A program made the translations under genes and the position numbers. Positions 1 through 7,060 of a stretch of DNA of 14,874 nt are shown one piece after another. The DNA comes from Candidatus Latescibacterota bacterium (GTDB lineage: Bacteria > Latescibacterota > UBA2968 > UBA8231): positions 1-14,874 of the forward strand of contig JAJDTN010000185.1 in the NCBI GenBank assembly GCA_022827165.1, written 5' to 3'. Position 1 is the first letter of the stretch. Each line of letters starts with the position of its first letter. The notes beneath the pieces were generated by a model that did not search any database, had not been told where the DNA came from, and worked only from the letters and a program-made list of their open reading frames with translations.

Positions 1-330
1 GTAGACAATGCCGGCCAGCTCTGGAAGCGGGAGGGCCGCTACCAGTCCTGGTTCGGACAGACCTACCCGGCGGCGGAGGTGGTGCGCGGGACTCACCGCA
101 ACCAGAGTTTGCCCGGCGCCCATCCGGACATTCTCCAGCCGGTATCCTATTGGCACCGCTACGGGCAAATCCAGCTTCAGGTGGTGGAGGACACCTGCGC
201 CGCGCTGATTGCGGCCTACGGCATCCGTCACCTTCTCGGCCATGAGGAGATCGCCCCCGACAGAAAGGTCGATCCCGGTCCGGCTTTCCCCCTGGACGAA
301 ATGCGCGCCCGCCTTCTGGCCATCGCCTGA
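1..330 (+). CDS. N-acetylmuramoyl-L-alanine amidase, AmpD-like (3' part)
   Basis: The reading frame is open from base 1 and ends with TGA at 328-330, so the 5' part lies outside the window. The visible 109 residues look like the C-terminal half of an Amidase_2 (PGRP/AmpD) domain, a zinc enzyme that cuts the bond between N-acetylmuramic acid and L-alanine in peptidoglycan. The motif GHEEIAPDRKVDPGPAFP near the end carries a His and, ten residues later, an Asp. These match the spacing of the second and third zinc ligands known in AmpD (His154 and Asp164). An upstream segment, NQSLPGAHPDI followed by QLQVVEDTCAALIAAYGI, fits the helix that packs before this motif. The first zinc histidine is not in the window. 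Whether the protein is cytoplasmic or secreted cannot be judged without the N-terminus. The gene ends 44 bases before the ABC transporter genes. Confidence 0.85.
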   Translation, partial: VDNAGQLWKREGRYQSWFGQTYPAAEVVRGTHRNQSLPGAHPDILQPVSYWHRYGQIQLQVVEDTCAALIAAYGIRHLLGHEEIAPDRKVDPGPAFPLDEMRARLLAIA

Positions 331-374
331 ATGGCCAACGAACGTCACTCGAAACCCCGGGAGACCCGGAACCT

Positions 375-1379
375 TTGGTTCAACATACACCTGCCATCGA
401 TGTCCGCGAGTTGAGCAAGACCTATGCCGTGCCCGTGCGCGAAGCAGGCCTGAGCGCGGCGCTCAGGAGCCTCGTCCGTCGCCGCACGCGCCTGGTCGAA
501 GCGGTCAGGGAAATCAGCTTCTCGGTCTCGCCTGGTGAGATCGTCGGCTTCCTGGGGCCCAACGGCGCCGGCAAGACGACGGCCCTGAAGATGCTCTCCG
601 GCCTGCTGAACCCGACCTCGGGGCGGGCCCGCGTCCTCGGCTTCGAGCCCTTCCGCCGGCAGCGCGAGTTCCTGCGCCAGATCACCCTGGTCATGGGCAA
701 CCGCAACCAGCTGGTGTGGGACCTGCCGGTGGCCGACTCCTTCGAGCGCAACCGCGCCATCTACCGGCTGGAGGCGGGCGACTTCCGCCGCACGGTGGAC
801 GAGCTGACGGAGCTGCTGGAGCTGGGCGAGCTGTTGCGCAAGCCGGTGCGCAACCTGTCCCTCGGCGAGCGCATGAAGTGCGAGATCGCCGTGGCCCTGC
901 TGCACCGGCCGCGGGTCCTCTTCCTCGACGAGCCCACCCTCGGCCTCGACGTGACCATGCAGCGCCGCATCCGCGCCTTCGTGGCCGAGCACAACCGCGC
1001 CTCGGGGGCGACGGTGCTGCTCACCAGCCACTACATGGCCGACGTGGAGGCCCTGTGCGAGCGGGTCGTCGTCATCCACCACGGGCAGCTGCTCTTCGAC
1101 GGCGCCCTGTCGGAGCTGGTGCGGCGGTTCTCTCCCCACAAGACGATCGTCGTCGACCTGGAGCGCGAGGACCCCGGGCTGGCGGCCTTCGGCGACGACG
1201 TGCGCGTCGACGGCAGCCGGGCGACCCTGACGGTGCCCAAGGCGGAGGCGGCCCAGGTGACGGCGCGGCTGCTGGCGGAGCTGCCCGTGGCCGACCTGAC
1301 AGTGGCCGAGCCGCCCATCGAGGAGGTCATCGAGCAGGTCTTCCGCCAACAGGCGGCAGCCCCGGGACCCGGCCCTTGA
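375..1379 (+). CDS. ABC-2 type exporter, ATP-binding subunit
   Basis: This 334-residue ATPase powers the two permeases that follow. Walker A is GPNGAGKTT (residues 61-69), the ABC signature is LSLGE (161-165), Walker B is VLFLDEP (181-187), and the switch histidine lies in TSH (217-219). About 20 extra residues precede the usual core strand (AVREISFSVSPGE), and a C-terminal extension of about 85 residues follows the nucleotide-binding domain, as in NatA/daunorubicin-type exporters. The combination with the two permeases fits the uncharacterised COG4586-COG4587-COG3694 trio. The start is TTG at 375, with GGGAG at 359-363. No ATG or GTG in this frame gives a better N-terminus. The substrate is unknown. 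Export of a lipid, polysaccharide or drug-like molecule would be typical of the wider family. Confidence 0.9.
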   Translation: MVQHTPAIDVRELSKTYAVPVREAGLSAALRSLVRRRTRLVEAVREISFSVSPGEIVGFLGPNGAGKTTALKMLSGLLNPTSGRARVLGFEPFRRQREFLRQITLVMGNRNQLVWDLPVADSFERNRAIYRLEAGDFRRTVDELTELLELGELLRKPVRNLSLGERMKCEIAVALLHRPRVLFLDEPTLGLDVTMQRRIRAFVAEHNRASGATVLLTSHYMADVEALCERVVVIHHGQLLFDGALSELVRRFSPHKTIVVDLEREDPGLAAFGDDVRVDGSRATLTVPKAEAAQVTARLLAELPVADLTVAEPPIEEVIEQVFRQQAAAPGPGP

Positions 1380-2182
1380 TCGCCGCCTTCGCCAACGTCT
1401 ACCGGACCCTCTTCGGCCTGGAGCTGGCGGCGCTGTTCCAGTACCGCGGCGCCATGGTCATCTGGCTCCTGGGCCTGATGCTGCAGCCCCTGATCCACCT
1501 CGTGGTGTGGCTCACCGTGGCCGCCTCGAAGGGAGGCCGGGTGGGCGACTTCGACTCGGGCGCCCTGGCCGCCTACTTCCTCGCCGTGATGTTCGTCAAC
1601 CACGTCACCTTCACCTGGCACATGTTCGAGATGGGCTGGCGGGTGCGCTCCGGGTTCTACAACTCGATCCTCGTGCAGCCCCTGCACCCCTGGCACCGGG
1701 ACGTCCTGCAGAACGCGGCCTACAAGGTCCTCACCCTCGCCGTGGTGGGGCCGGCGCTGACGCTGCTGGCCTGGTACTTCGAGCCCCGCCTCGACCCGCC
1801 CCTGTGGGCGGCCCTCGCTTTCGCGCCGGTCCTGGCCCTGGCCTTCCTGCTGCGCTTCCTCTTCGAGTGGGCCGTGGGGCTGCTCGCCTTCTGGATCACC
1901 GACACCTCGGGTCTGAACGCCCTCTACCTGGGACTCGGCATGGTCCTCATGGGCGGCCTGGCCCCCCTGTCCCTGCTGCCCGGCTGGCTGGAGGCGGCGG
2001 CCTCGTACTCGCCCTTCCGCTGGATGCTCGCCTTCCCCGTGGAGCTGATCCTCGGCCGGCTGACGCCGGACCAGGCGCTGGACGGGGTCCTGGCCCAGGG
2101 GGCGTGGCTGGCCGCCGGCGCCGCCGTCATCCACTTCGGCTGGAGCCGCGCCTCGGCCCGCTACGGCGCCGTGGGGAACTGA
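1376..2182 (+). CDS. ABC-2 type exporter permease (COG4587-like)
   Basis: This is a 268-residue integral inner-membrane protein with about six hydrophobic segments. One is MVIWLLGLMLQPLIHLVVWL near the N-terminus, and others are rich in Leu, Ala and Phe. It probably forms half of the export channel with the next gene. The start is TTG at 1376, overlapping the TGA of the ATPase gene (TTGA), so translation is probably coupled. The N-terminal stretch FGLELAALFQYRGAM, a helix just before the first membrane span, is typical of the ABC2_membrane_6 (DUF990-type) permeases. The longer open frame upstream of 1376 is only a shadow of the ATPase gene. Length and hydropathy match the family. The substrate is unknown. 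Confidence 0.87.
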   Translation: MIAAFANVYRTLFGLELAALFQYRGAMVIWLLGLMLQPLIHLVVWLTVAASKGGRVGDFDSGALAAYFLAVMFVNHVTFTWHMFEMGWRVRSGFYNSILVQPLHPWHRDVLQNAAYKVLTLAVVGPALTLLAWYFEPRLDPPLWAALAFAPVLALAFLLRFLFEWAVGLLAFWITDTSGLNALYLGLGMVLMGGLAPLSLLPGWLEAAASYSPFRWMLAFPVELILGRLTPDQALDGVLAQGAWLAAGAAVIHFGWSRASARYGAVGN

Positions 2183-2184
2183 GG

Positions 2185-2973
2185 GTGCGCACCCCCCTGC
2201 GCCTGCTGGCCACGTTCTTCCGCCTCGGGGCGATGAACGAGTTGCAGTACCGCACCCACTTCTGGCTGCAGCTCGGGGGCACGGGGATCGACCTGGGCGC
2301 CGGCCTGTTCGCGGTCTACGTCGTCTACAGCCATACGGACCAGCTCAACGGCTGGCTGGCGGCCGAGCTGATCGCGCTCCTGGGGGTGTGGACCCTCATG
2401 GCGGGCCTGGTGGGCCTGGTGGTGCAGCCGAGCATGGAGCACCTCGTGGAGGACGTGCGCGAGGGCACCCTGGACTTCACCCTCACCAAGCCGGAGGAGG
2501 CCCAGGTGCTGGTCAGCATCGGCCAGGTGCGCGTCTGGCGGCTGGTGGACGTGGCCGTCGGCGCCGCCGTGATCGCCGGGGCCCTGGTCTACCTGGGGCG
2601 GCGGACGGGCCTCGAGGAGGCGGCGGCCTTCGCCCTCACCCTGTGCTCGGGGGGAGCGGTCATCTACAGCTTCTGGCTCATGCTGTCGACGGTCTCCTTC
2701 TGGTTCGTCCGCGTCGGCAACATCCTCATGATCTTCCGCAGCCTCTACCGGGCGGCCCGGTGGCCGGTGACCATCTACCCGGGGTGGATGCGGATGGTCC
2801 TCACCTTCGTCGTCCCCGTGGCCTTCGCCGTCACCGTGCCCGCCGGGGCCCTGGTGGGCCGCCTGCCGGGGGAGTGGCTCGCGGGCACCGTGGCCCTGGC
2901 CGCGGCGATGCTGGTCCTGTCGCGCCTGTTCTGGCGCGCCGGGCTGCGGCGCTACTCGGGGGCCTCTGCCTGA
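2185..2973 (+). CDS. ABC-2 type exporter permease (COG3694/ABC2_membrane_6-like)
   Basis: This is the second membrane subunit, 262 residues long with about six hydrophobic segments. The N-terminus (LRLLATFFRLGAMNELQYR, then THFWLQLGGTGIDLG) has the amphipathic helix and first span usual in DUF990-type permeases. A conserved cytoplasmic stretch, EHLVEDVREGTLDFTLTKP, matches the family's (V)R.GTLD..L..P pattern. The chosen start is GTG at 2185, two bases after the previous stop, with the GAGG of that stop region as a weak ribosome site. ATG at 2233 is possible but would remove the N-terminal helix. Two membrane proteins plus one ATPase make a complete exporter. The next gene starts after an 80-base gap that holds a palindrome. 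Confidence 0.87.
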   Translation: MRTPLRLLATFFRLGAMNELQYRTHFWLQLGGTGIDLGAGLFAVYVVYSHTDQLNGWLAAELIALLGVWTLMAGLVGLVVQPSMEHLVEDVREGTLDFTLTKPEEAQVLVSIGQVRVWRLVDVAVGAAVIAGALVYLGRRTGLEEAAAFALTLCSGGAVIYSFWLMLSTVSFWFVRVGNILMIFRSLYRAARWPVTIYPGWMRMVLTFVVPVAFAVTVPAGALVGRLPGEWLAGTVALAAAMLVLSRLFWRAGLRRYSGASA

Positions 2974-2992
2974 GGCGCCAGCGATAGAAGCG

Positions 2993-3022
2993 TTGTAAAA
3001 TACCCCCTGTTTTGTACATTAT
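2993..3022 (+). promoter_or_regulatory. possible promoter for the AAA_14 gene
   Basis: TTGTAA at 2993-2998 could be a -35 box. The -10 box would be TACATT (3015-3020, spacer 16) or CATTAT (3017-3022, spacer 18), each matching four of six consensus bases. The -10 region lies inside the loop of the palindrome at 3003-3039, so a protein binding the palindrome would block RNA polymerase. The same loop reads TATAAT on the opposite strand, but no convincing -35 was found for that direction. Confidence 0.35.
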
Positions 3023-3039
3023 ACGTACGAAACAGGGGG
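3003..3039. repeat. 37-bp near-perfect palindrome upstream of the AAA_14 gene
   Basis: The left arm CCCCCTGTTTTGTAC (3003-3017) and right arm GTACGAAACAGGGGG (3025-3039) are reverse complements except at one position, which would still be a G-U pair in RNA. Seven bases (ATTATAC) separate them. The arm ends in GGGGG, 14 bases before the ATG at 3054, so in RNA the fold could also hide a ribosome-binding purine run. There is no T-run after it, so it does not look like an intrinsic terminator. It may be an operator for the adjoining gene or the end of a small mobile unit. Confidence 0.75.
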
Positions 3040-3053
3040 CATTTGTATTCGTC

Positions 3054-4430
3054 ATGCACAGATCGGCTGAGCGCGCTCTGGAGCGATGGTTCGACGGCCC
3101 GCAGCGAAAACCGCTGGTTATCCGCGGCGCCCGCCAGGTGGGCAAGTCCACCCTGGTGCGGCAGTTCGCCCGGTCCCGGGGCCTGCATCTGAACGAGATC
3201 AACCTCGAGCGCCACCCGGACCTGGAATCCGTCTTCCGGACCCTGGACCTGACGCGCATCCGCCGGGAGCTCGAAGGGCTGCTGGGTCAACCGCTGCTGG
3301 CACCGGGCCGCATGCTCTTCCTCGACGAGATCCAGGCCACTCCCCACGCCCTGCCCGCCCTGCGCTATTTCCTCGAAGACCACCCCGACCTGCCGGTCGT
3401 CGCCGCTGGTTCCCTGCTCGAGTTCGTCCTCTCGCAACACGCCTTTCCCATGCCGGTGGGACGCATTCAGTACTTCCACCTGGGCCCCATGAGCTTCGAG
3501 GAGTTTCTCGCCGAACTCGACCCTGCCCTCCTGGCCTTTCTGCAGGACTGCACGCCCGAGAATCCCCTGCCCCATACCGCCCACGCCCGCCTGTCGGCCT
3601 GTCAGCGGGAATACCTGCTGGTGGGGGGGATGCCCGAAGCCGTAGCCGCGTATGCCACCACTCGTAGCTTCGCCGACGTGACACCTGTGCATCAGTCCAT
3701 CGTCGACACATACCAGGACGACTTTTCCAGGTACGCCTCGCCCCGGGTACTGCTGCGCCTGCAGCGAGTCTTCAACCACGTTCCCAGGTCCGTGGGCCGC
3801 AAAGTGAAGTACACGCAGATCAGCCGCGAGGAGACCGCCCGCGAACTGCGGGCCGCCATCGACCTGCTGGCCAAGGCCCGGGTCATCACGCCCGTCTTCC
3901 ACAGCGCCTGTTCCGGGGTGCCCCTCCACGCCGAGGTCGACTGGAAGACTTACAAACTCCTCTTTCTCGACATCGGCCTCATGAACCGCATGTGCGGCCT
4001 GGACTGGCTGGCCCTGAAGGACCTGGACGACCGCCGGCTGGTCAATGAAGGATCCCTGGCCGAACAGTTCGTCGGGCAACACTTGCTCTACCTGGATGAG
4101 GGTTGGGAGACGCCCCGTCTGCACTACTGGCTGCGGGAGGGGAGGAGCACCAACGCCGAAGTCGATTACGCGGTGGCCCGGGGGGCGCGGATCGTGCCGG
4201 TCCAGGTCAAGGCCGGCACCAGCGGCACCTTGCGATCCCTGCACCAGTTCGCCCTGGCCAAGGGGACGCGCCTCGCGGTGCGCTTCGACCTCAATCCGCC
4301 CACCCTTCAGTCCGTCCGGCACCAAGTGGGCGGAACCGGGCAGAGCGTGGAAATGACCTTGCTCTCGCTACCGCTCTACATGGTGGGACAACTGGGCCGC
4401 CTGCTGGACCGGCTCAGGCAGGAGTCATAG
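3054..4430 (+). CDS. AAA_14 / DUF4143 family ATPase
   Basis: This 458-residue protein has the standard two-part layout of the family. The N-terminal AAA domain has Walker A GARQVGKST (residues 25-33), Walker B MLFLDEIQ (87-94), a sensor-1-like AAGSLLEF (117-124), and the family block PVGRIQYFHLGPMSFEEF (134-151). The C-terminal DUF4143 region (about 215-390) ends in EVDYAV (369-374) followed by VPVQVKAG (381-388). This is an acidic residue plus (Q/E)xK pattern that resembles a degenerate PD-(D/E)XK nuclease core. Such genes are common, mobile and sporadic in bacteria, and their cellular role is not settled. ATG at 3054 is preferred over TTG at 3012, because the TTG lies inside the palindrome and would add 14 residues before the conserved start. 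The stop lies seven bases before the sialidase start. Confidence 0.9.
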   Translation: MHRSAERALERWFDGPQRKPLVIRGARQVGKSTLVRQFARSRGLHLNEINLERHPDLESVFRTLDLTRIRRELEGLLGQPLLAPGRMLFLDEIQATPHALPALRYFLEDHPDLPVVAAGSLLEFVLSQHAFPMPVGRIQYFHLGPMSFEEFLAELDPALLAFLQDCTPENPLPHTAHARLSACQREYLLVGGMPEAVAAYATTRSFADVTPVHQSIVDTYQDDFSRYASPRVLLRLQRVFNHVPRSVGRKVKYTQISREETARELRAAIDLLAKARVITPVFHSACSGVPLHAEVDWKTYKLLFLDIGLMNRMCGLDWLALKDLDDRRLVNEGSLAEQFVGQHLLYLDEGWETPRLHYWLREGRSTNAEVDYAVARGARIVPVQVKAGTSGTLRSLHQFALAKGTRLAVRFDLNPPTLQSVRHQVGGTGQSVEMTLLSLPLYMVGQLGRLLDRLRQES

Positions 4431-4437
4431 TCCGGAC

Positions 4438-5475
4438 ATGTCTCTGCATGAGAGCGACCTCTGGGTCCACCGCCGCGGCGGCTACTTCGCCTACCGCATT
4501 CCGGCGCTGATCACGACCACGGCGGCCACGGTCCTGGCCTTCTGCGAGGGCCGCCGCCACACCGGCCGCGACCACGACGAGATCGACATCCTCGTGCGCC
4601 GCAGTCGCGACGGCGGTCTCACCTGGGGCCCGCCGCGCGTCGCCGTCAGCGACGGCAGCCACACCTGCGGCAACCCGTGCCCCATCGTCGACGAGACGAC
4701 CGGCGTCGTGTGGCTCCTGTTCTGCAGGAACAACCAGGGAGTGTTTCTCACTCACAGCGGCGACGATGGCGAGAGCTGGGAGGAGCCGCAGGAGATCACG
4801 GCGACGACCAAGGATCCCTCCTGGGCCTTCGTCGGCACCGGCCCCTGCCACGGCATACAGCTGGCGGGCGGCCGGCTGCTGGCGCCCTCCTGGTGCGACG
4901 AGTCCCCCGGCCCCGTGCGCTGGCGGCCCCGGCCTTCGTGGGGGCAGATCCAGTCTTCGTACGCCATCTACAGCGACGACCACGGCCGGAGCTGGACCCG
5001 CGGCGAGATGCTGACCCGCGACGCCTCGGACGAGTGCGCGGTGGTGGAGACGACGGACGGCTCGGTCTACATGAACGCCCGCAGCCGCGGCGGGCGCTGC
5101 CAGCGTGCTGTGGCGTGGAGCGGGGACGGCGGACATTCCTGGAGCGACGTTGGATACGACCCCGGACAGCCGGAGCCGTCCTGTCAGGGAAGCCTGGTGC
5201 GGCTGTCGAGGGCGGACGGGGCCGGCGGCGTGGGCCGGGTGCTGCTGGCCCATCCTTCGGACCCGCGGGAACGGCGGTGCCTCACCCTGCGGCTGAGCCT
5301 GGACGAGTGCCGCAGCTGGCCGGTGTCACGGGTGATCACCGAGGGGCGGGCGGCTTACTCCGATCTGGCGGTGGCCCCCGACGGCGGAATACTCTGCCTC
5401 TACGAGGGAGAGCGGGGGCTGGTGCTGGCGCGGTTGGGGGTGGAGTGGGGCGCCGGCGGAATGGAGTTAGATTAA
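4438..5475 (+). CDS. exo-alpha-sialidase / BNR-repeat glycosidase (GH33-like)
   Basis: This 345-residue protein is built like a six-bladed sialidase propeller. It has the YRIP motif (residues 19-22), whose Arg belongs to the arginine triad. Asp-boxes appear at 56-63 (SRDGGLTW), 107-114 (SGDDGESW), 179-186 (SDDHGRSW) and 228-235 (SGDGGHSW), with a worn one at 287-294. Other candidate active-site residues are the acids in GRDHDEID (43-50), Glu199 in DEC, Arg215 in MNARS, an Arg in ERRCLTLRLS, and Tyr307 in AYSDL as the nucleophile. These agree with GH33 enzymes that release terminal sialic acid. The protein starts within about 18 residues of the YRIP motif and has no visible signal peptide, which would place it in the cytoplasm unless the start is wrong. 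No sialate catabolism genes lie nearby. The substrate could be another sialic-acid-like sugar. Confidence 0.85.
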   Translation: MSLHESDLWVHRRGGYFAYRIPALITTTAATVLAFCEGRRHTGRDHDEIDILVRRSRDGGLTWGPPRVAVSDGSHTCGNPCPIVDETTGVVWLLFCRNNQGVFLTHSGDDGESWEEPQEITATTKDPSWAFVGTGPCHGIQLAGGRLLAPSWCDESPGPVRWRPRPSWGQIQSSYAIYSDDHGRSWTRGEMLTRDASDECAVVETTDGSVYMNARSRGGRCQRAVAWSGDGGHSWSDVGYDPGQPEPSCQGSLVRLSRADGAGGVGRVLLAHPSDPRERRCLTLRLSLDECRSWPVSRVITEGRAAYSDLAVAPDGGILCLYEGERGLVLARLGVEWGAGGMELD

Positions 5476-5481
5476 CCTCCT

Positions 5482-5501
5482 GAACACACTCGAGAGAGTT
5501 C
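5482..5501. repeat. imperfect 20-bp inverted repeat before the PD-(D/E)XK gene
   Basis: GAACACACTC (5482-5491) faces GAGAGAGTTC (5492-5501). Eight of ten positions pair. It ends five bases before the ATG at 5507 and contains the purine run that would serve as the ribosome site. It could be a small operator or a chance dyad, since CTCGAG is self-complementary. Confidence 0.35.
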
Positions 5502-5506
5502 GAATC

Positions 5507-6712
5507 ATGGCGCAAGAGCACAAGTCACTGTTGAACTTCGTCCGGCTTCTCCACAAGGCGCACGAGGGCGACCAGCCGAAGCCGTTCAACCTGTTTTCGG
5601 TCTTGAGGACCTCCCATGACGAGGTGAACCTGCACTCCCGGTTCCTGGCGGCCTTGCTGGATCACCGGGACCATGGCACCCATGAGCGGGAGAACCTCAG
5701 GGATTTCGGGAAAACAGTGCTTGGGATCGGAGATCGATTCGATTGGAGCAAGTCACGGGTCCAGCGAGAGAGAGACAACATCGACATCCTGATCACGATC
5801 GAGAATCTGGCCATAGTGATCGAGAACAAGATCTACGCCGCTGATCAGGACAGGCAGTTGGACAGGTACGTGAAGATTGTGAGAGAACTGGATTTCACGG
5901 AGATTCATCCTGTCTATCTCACTCTCTATGGAAACGATCCCTCCTCAGTAAGCCTCGGTTCAATGGAGACATGCGATCCTGAGGCTCATGCGAGACTGCA
6001 ATGCCTGGGTTACAACTCAGAGGTATTTCAAGACTGGCTCAAAGGTTGTCAGAAGCGAGCCTTTGACGAGCCGGAGTTGCGAGGATCGATCGTCCAATAC
6101 CTGCGGCTTGTCCGGGAGTTGACAGGCACCGACCGCAAAGGGGGATACATGGATGCATTGAAGGAGTTGCTGAAGCAAGGAGACAACCTGTCTCTTGCGA
6201 TCGATATTCGCGAGGCTATCCAGCAAACCCAGACTGACATGGAGTTGGATCTTTGGAAAGCGATGAAGGAAGAGCTGAAGAAAACAACAGGTCTTGATTT
6301 TCAGGATGACGGAGCCGCTTGGGAAACGCTGGACAGAGCCGTGTCCAATCGCCACTATCCCAACGCCAGGAACATGTACTCCTATGGTATCATCTACCCG
6401 CTCTGTGGATATAGGACTCTGGAGTTGAGAGTACTCACGGGGCCTGAGCGCCTCTCCTATGGTGTCTCTGGCAGGGATCATTCGATAAAAACGATGAGGG
6501 GTGAAAGGGAATACGAGTCAGTAAGGACGCTGCTCGAAAACCACCCAGACCTAGACGGTGATCCGCATCCCGCATGGCCGTACTTGAAACGTGCCAGCAC
6601 GTTCCATGATGCCGCGATAGCTTCTCGGGAAGATGCGGACAGACTGGTAGAGGAAATCGCCAAGGGGATGAAGGCAATCTACGGAGCTATTGCTTCCTCG
6701 CCCGGCGAGTGA
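5507..6712 (+). CDS. PD-(D/E)XK nuclease superfamily protein (PDDEXK_4-like)
   Basis: This is a 401-residue protein with the layout of the PF14281 family. An early block, DEVNLHSRFLAALLDHR (residues 38-54), is followed by the nuclease core NIDILI (91-96), then IVIENKIYAADQDRQLDRY (103-121). Asp93 and the Glu106-x-Lys108 pair form the D...ExK metal site, and the Gln-containing helix DQDRQL follows. The C-terminal half (about 210-401) has no motif I recognise. The DNA is clearly less G+C rich than its neighbours (25 of 60 bases in 6241-6300) and uses more A/T-ending codons, which suggests recent transfer. Family members are often found with restriction or phage-defence genes, but no partner methylase or helicase is present here. 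A GAGAG purine run precedes the ATG. Confidence 0.85.
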   Translation: MAQEHKSLLNFVRLLHKAHEGDQPKPFNLFSVLRTSHDEVNLHSRFLAALLDHRDHGTHERENLRDFGKTVLGIGDRFDWSKSRVQRERDNIDILITIENLAIVIENKIYAADQDRQLDRYVKIVRELDFTEIHPVYLTLYGNDPSSVSLGSMETCDPEAHARLQCLGYNSEVFQDWLKGCQKRAFDEPELRGSIVQYLRLVRELTGTDRKGGYMDALKELLKQGDNLSLAIDIREAIQQTQTDMELDLWKAMKEELKKTTGLDFQDDGAAWETLDRAVSNRHYPNARNMYSYGIIYPLCGYRTLELRVLTGPERLSYGVSGRDHSIKTMRGEREYESVRTLLENHPDLDGDPHPAWPYLKRASTFHDAAIASREDADRLVEEIAKGMKAIYGAIASSPGE

Positions 6713-6783
6713 GCTTCCCTTGGGACCTTTGCCCGACCCACCGAACAGAAGGTGCAAACCCCCGTCCCGCAGAACCGAGGCAC

Positions 6784-6813
6784 TTGACAATCCTCCCCCG
6801 CCCTCCCTACACT
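6784..6813 (+). promoter_or_regulatory. promoter of the B12 uptake operon
   Basis: A perfect -35 box TTGACA (6784-6789) is separated by 18 bases from TACACT (6808-6813), which matches four of six -10 positions. Transcription would start near 6820, just before the riboswitch. Position and quality make this the probable promoter of the whole btuB-to-btuF block. Confidence 0.65.
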
Positions 6814-6829
6814 CGCCCCCCGACATAAC

Positions 6830-7019
6830 GGCGCAGGTGTCCGCCGTCCTCCCCGGGCGGCGGAAGAATAGGGAAGGCAGTGAGAATCTGCCGCGGTCCC
6901 GCCACTGTGACCGGTAGACGGCGCAACCGCCGTCGCGTCCCCGGCATCAGCCACTGATCCCCACGCGGATCGGGAAGGAGCCGGGCGGCGCACACCGGAA
7001 AGCCAGGAGACCTGCCTGC
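6830..7019 (+). promoter_or_regulatory. cobalamin (adenosylcobalamin-type) riboswitch
   Basis: The hallmark pieces occur in order. GGTGT at 6836-6840 opens the aptamer. GAATAGGGAAGGCAGTGAGA begins at 6866, matching the conserved AAUAGGGAA...GGUGAAAAUC core. CCCGCCACTGTGACCGG follows at about 6898-6914. GCCACTG, then CGGGAAGG at 6971-6978, come next. The B12 box AGCCAGGAGACCTGCCT is at 7001-7017. The RNA binds cobalamin and normally lowers expression of uptake genes when the vitamin is plentiful. The gene directly after it is a TonB-dependent receptor, and an adenosyltransferase and B12 transporter parts follow. Outer boundaries are approximate. Confidence 0.95.
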
Positions 7020-7060
7020 GACCGAGGTGAACGACTCCTTCGGTAGAAAGGTGGTCACCG

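Noticed and set aside
3003..3039. Palindrome read as the terminator of the ABC exporter operon
   Set aside because: There is no T-run on either side and the loop is AT-rich and promoter-like. An operator or unit-end role fits better.
3012..3053. TTG 3012 as the AAA_14 start
   Set aside because: The codon lies inside the palindrome arm and would add residues absent from the usual family start. ATG 3054 directly precedes the conserved N-terminus.
6713..6783. Terminator for the PD-(D/E)XK gene between its stop and the B12 promoter
   Set aside because: Only short, weak pairings (for example ACCTT with AAGGT) were seen and there is no T-run.
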